Part shown: piece after piece, positions 63,485-64,000 of the stretch | Position numbering within the stretch: the first letter of the stretch is position 1 | Layout of the letters: every line of letters begins with the position of its first letter | Notes under the pieces: generated by a model | What the model saw: only the letters and a program-made list of their open reading frames with translations | Database searches by the model: none | Told to the model about the DNA's origin: nothing | From: Rhodococcus sp. RD6.2 | Lineage (GTDB): Bacteria > Actinomycetota > Actinomycetes > Mycobacteriales > Mycobacteriaceae | Length of the DNA stretch: 64,000 bases | Reading direction: 5' to 3' | NCBI RefSeq assembly: GCF_001040705.1 | Contig: NZ_CVQP01000009.1 | Location: 354,139-418,138, forward strand | Made by a program: the position numbers and the translations under genes

Positions 63485-64000
63485 ATGCGCGAGGGCCGGG
63501 GCGGCGCCGAGGGCCGCGGTGATGCGGTCCTGACGACGTATCGATACCTCAGGCTGGCCACCGTCGTCCTCGTGGTGACGCTCGGTGTCGCGCTGCTCCT
63601 CGCGACCGCGCGTTCCGGGTGCTGGCGGAACTCGATCAGTGCGTTCTACTACTCCTCGGCGCACAACGTCTTCGTCGCTGTGCTGTGCGCGCTCGGGGTG
63701 AGTCTCATCGTGTACAAGGGCAGTTCGGACACGGAGGACGTCCTGCTGAACCTGGCGGGGTTCCTCGCGTTCGTCGTCGCGGTGGTGCCTACGGTTCCAC
63801 CGGATGCGGATGCGTGTGGTGCGGCGGAGCGTGTGCTGACGGCGGGCTGGCCGGGCAGCGTCCGCGACAGTGTGTGGGCGATCCTGGTTGCGGGTGCCGT
63901 CGCGGAGGTCGCGGCGCTGGTGATCGCACGCCGGACCGGCTCCGACCGGTCGCTGCAACCGGTGGCCCGCTGGGTGCGGACGGCGGGCTGGGGGATCGTG
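63485..64000 (+). CDS. Membrane protein, 3' end outside the window
   Basis: 172 codons are present with no stop before the window end. At least four helices are predicted (about residues 25-42, 58-80, 88-104, 130-155). The segment NSISAFYYSSAHNVFVAVLC, then SLIVYKGSSDTEDVLLNLAG is a recognisable pattern in actinobacterial membrane proteins of unknown function. GGGAGG lies 4-9 bases before the ATG. It is divergent from the amino-acid-binding lipoprotein gene. No enzymatic motif is seen. Confidence 0.75.
   Translation, partial: MREGRGGAEGRGDAVLTTYRYLRLATVVLVVTLGVALLLATARSGCWRNSISAFYYSSAHNVFVAVLCALGVSLIVYKGSSDTEDVLLNLAGFLAFVVAVVPTVPPDADACGAAERVLTAGWPGSVRDSVWAILVAGAVAEVAALVIARRTGSDRSLQPVARWVRTAGWGIV

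Noticed and set aside
63485-64000. ABC permease partner of the amino-acid-binding lipoprotein
   Set aside because: The gene is divergent and its helices lack the EAA loop of binding-protein-dependent permeases.

Overview
The window is high-GC actinobacterial chromosome, most likely Rhodococcus or a close relative in the Mycobacteriales. The evidence is the codon usage, frequent GTG starts, ATGA-type gene overlaps, and a gene skeleton that I recognise from memory as colinear with Mycobacterium tuberculosis Rv0880-Rv0910. That skeleton is MarR regulator, TrmH methyltransferase, small membrane protein, SepH, SerC, CitA, GltA, PrrB/PrrA, AccD3, EchA6, metallo-hydrolase, CtpE, the Rv0909-like small protein and the Rv0910-like SRPBCC protein. 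Species assignment is inference. No rRNA, tRNA, CRISPR array or prophage was seen.

Layout. 1-4.2 kb: end of a MarR gene, RNA methyltransferase, a DUF6928-like gene with an interrupted 5' end, an alpha/beta hydrolase and the cell-division protein SepH. 4.5-9.1 kb: a membrane protein/deaminase/RidA operon, an AbiEi-like gene bracketed by two 51-bp palindromes, and an EthA-like Baeyer-Villiger monooxygenase. 9.2-21 kb: central metabolism and signalling, with serC, two citrate synthases (citA, gltA), pdxH, an MFS exporter, aldose epimerase, a tandem FKBP and a prpE-prrA-prrB operon. 21-25.5 kb: accessory patch with a GPP34 protein, a DUF2268 metallopeptidase/TipA-like MerR pair, an IS481-type transposase remnant, a duplicated gene end and a small secreted protein.

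25.5-42.5 kb: an XRE-controlled ABC exporter operon that runs into accD3; a copper cluster (membrane protein, PCuAC lipoprotein, Tat-exported DyP peroxidase); an ABC-F ATPase; an aldo/keto reductase; an MmpL transporter downstream of a large AfsR/SARP regulator; hemerythrin; and a flavin monooxygenase. 42.5-50.3 kb: echA6, an NAPE-PLD-like hydrolase, ctpE, the Rv0909-like protein, a DCC protein, a CPA1 antiporter and an amidinotransferase-fold enzyme. 50.3-54 kb: a ClpC-type ATPase behind an HspR-type operator, and a CPBP protease. 54-61 kb: a LytS/LytTR two-component system with two DUF485/sodium-solute-symporter modules, probably for small carboxylate uptake. 61-64 kb: SRPBCC protein, universal stress protein, an amino-acid-binding lipoprotein and a truncated membrane protein gene.

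Most notable regulatory signals: four 7-bp direct repeats at exact 11-bp spacing between the AfsR-like gene and hemerythrin; a consensus HAIR element before the Clp gene; an inverted repeat inside the predicted leaderless promoter of the XRE-ABC operon; and two nested 51-bp palindromes.
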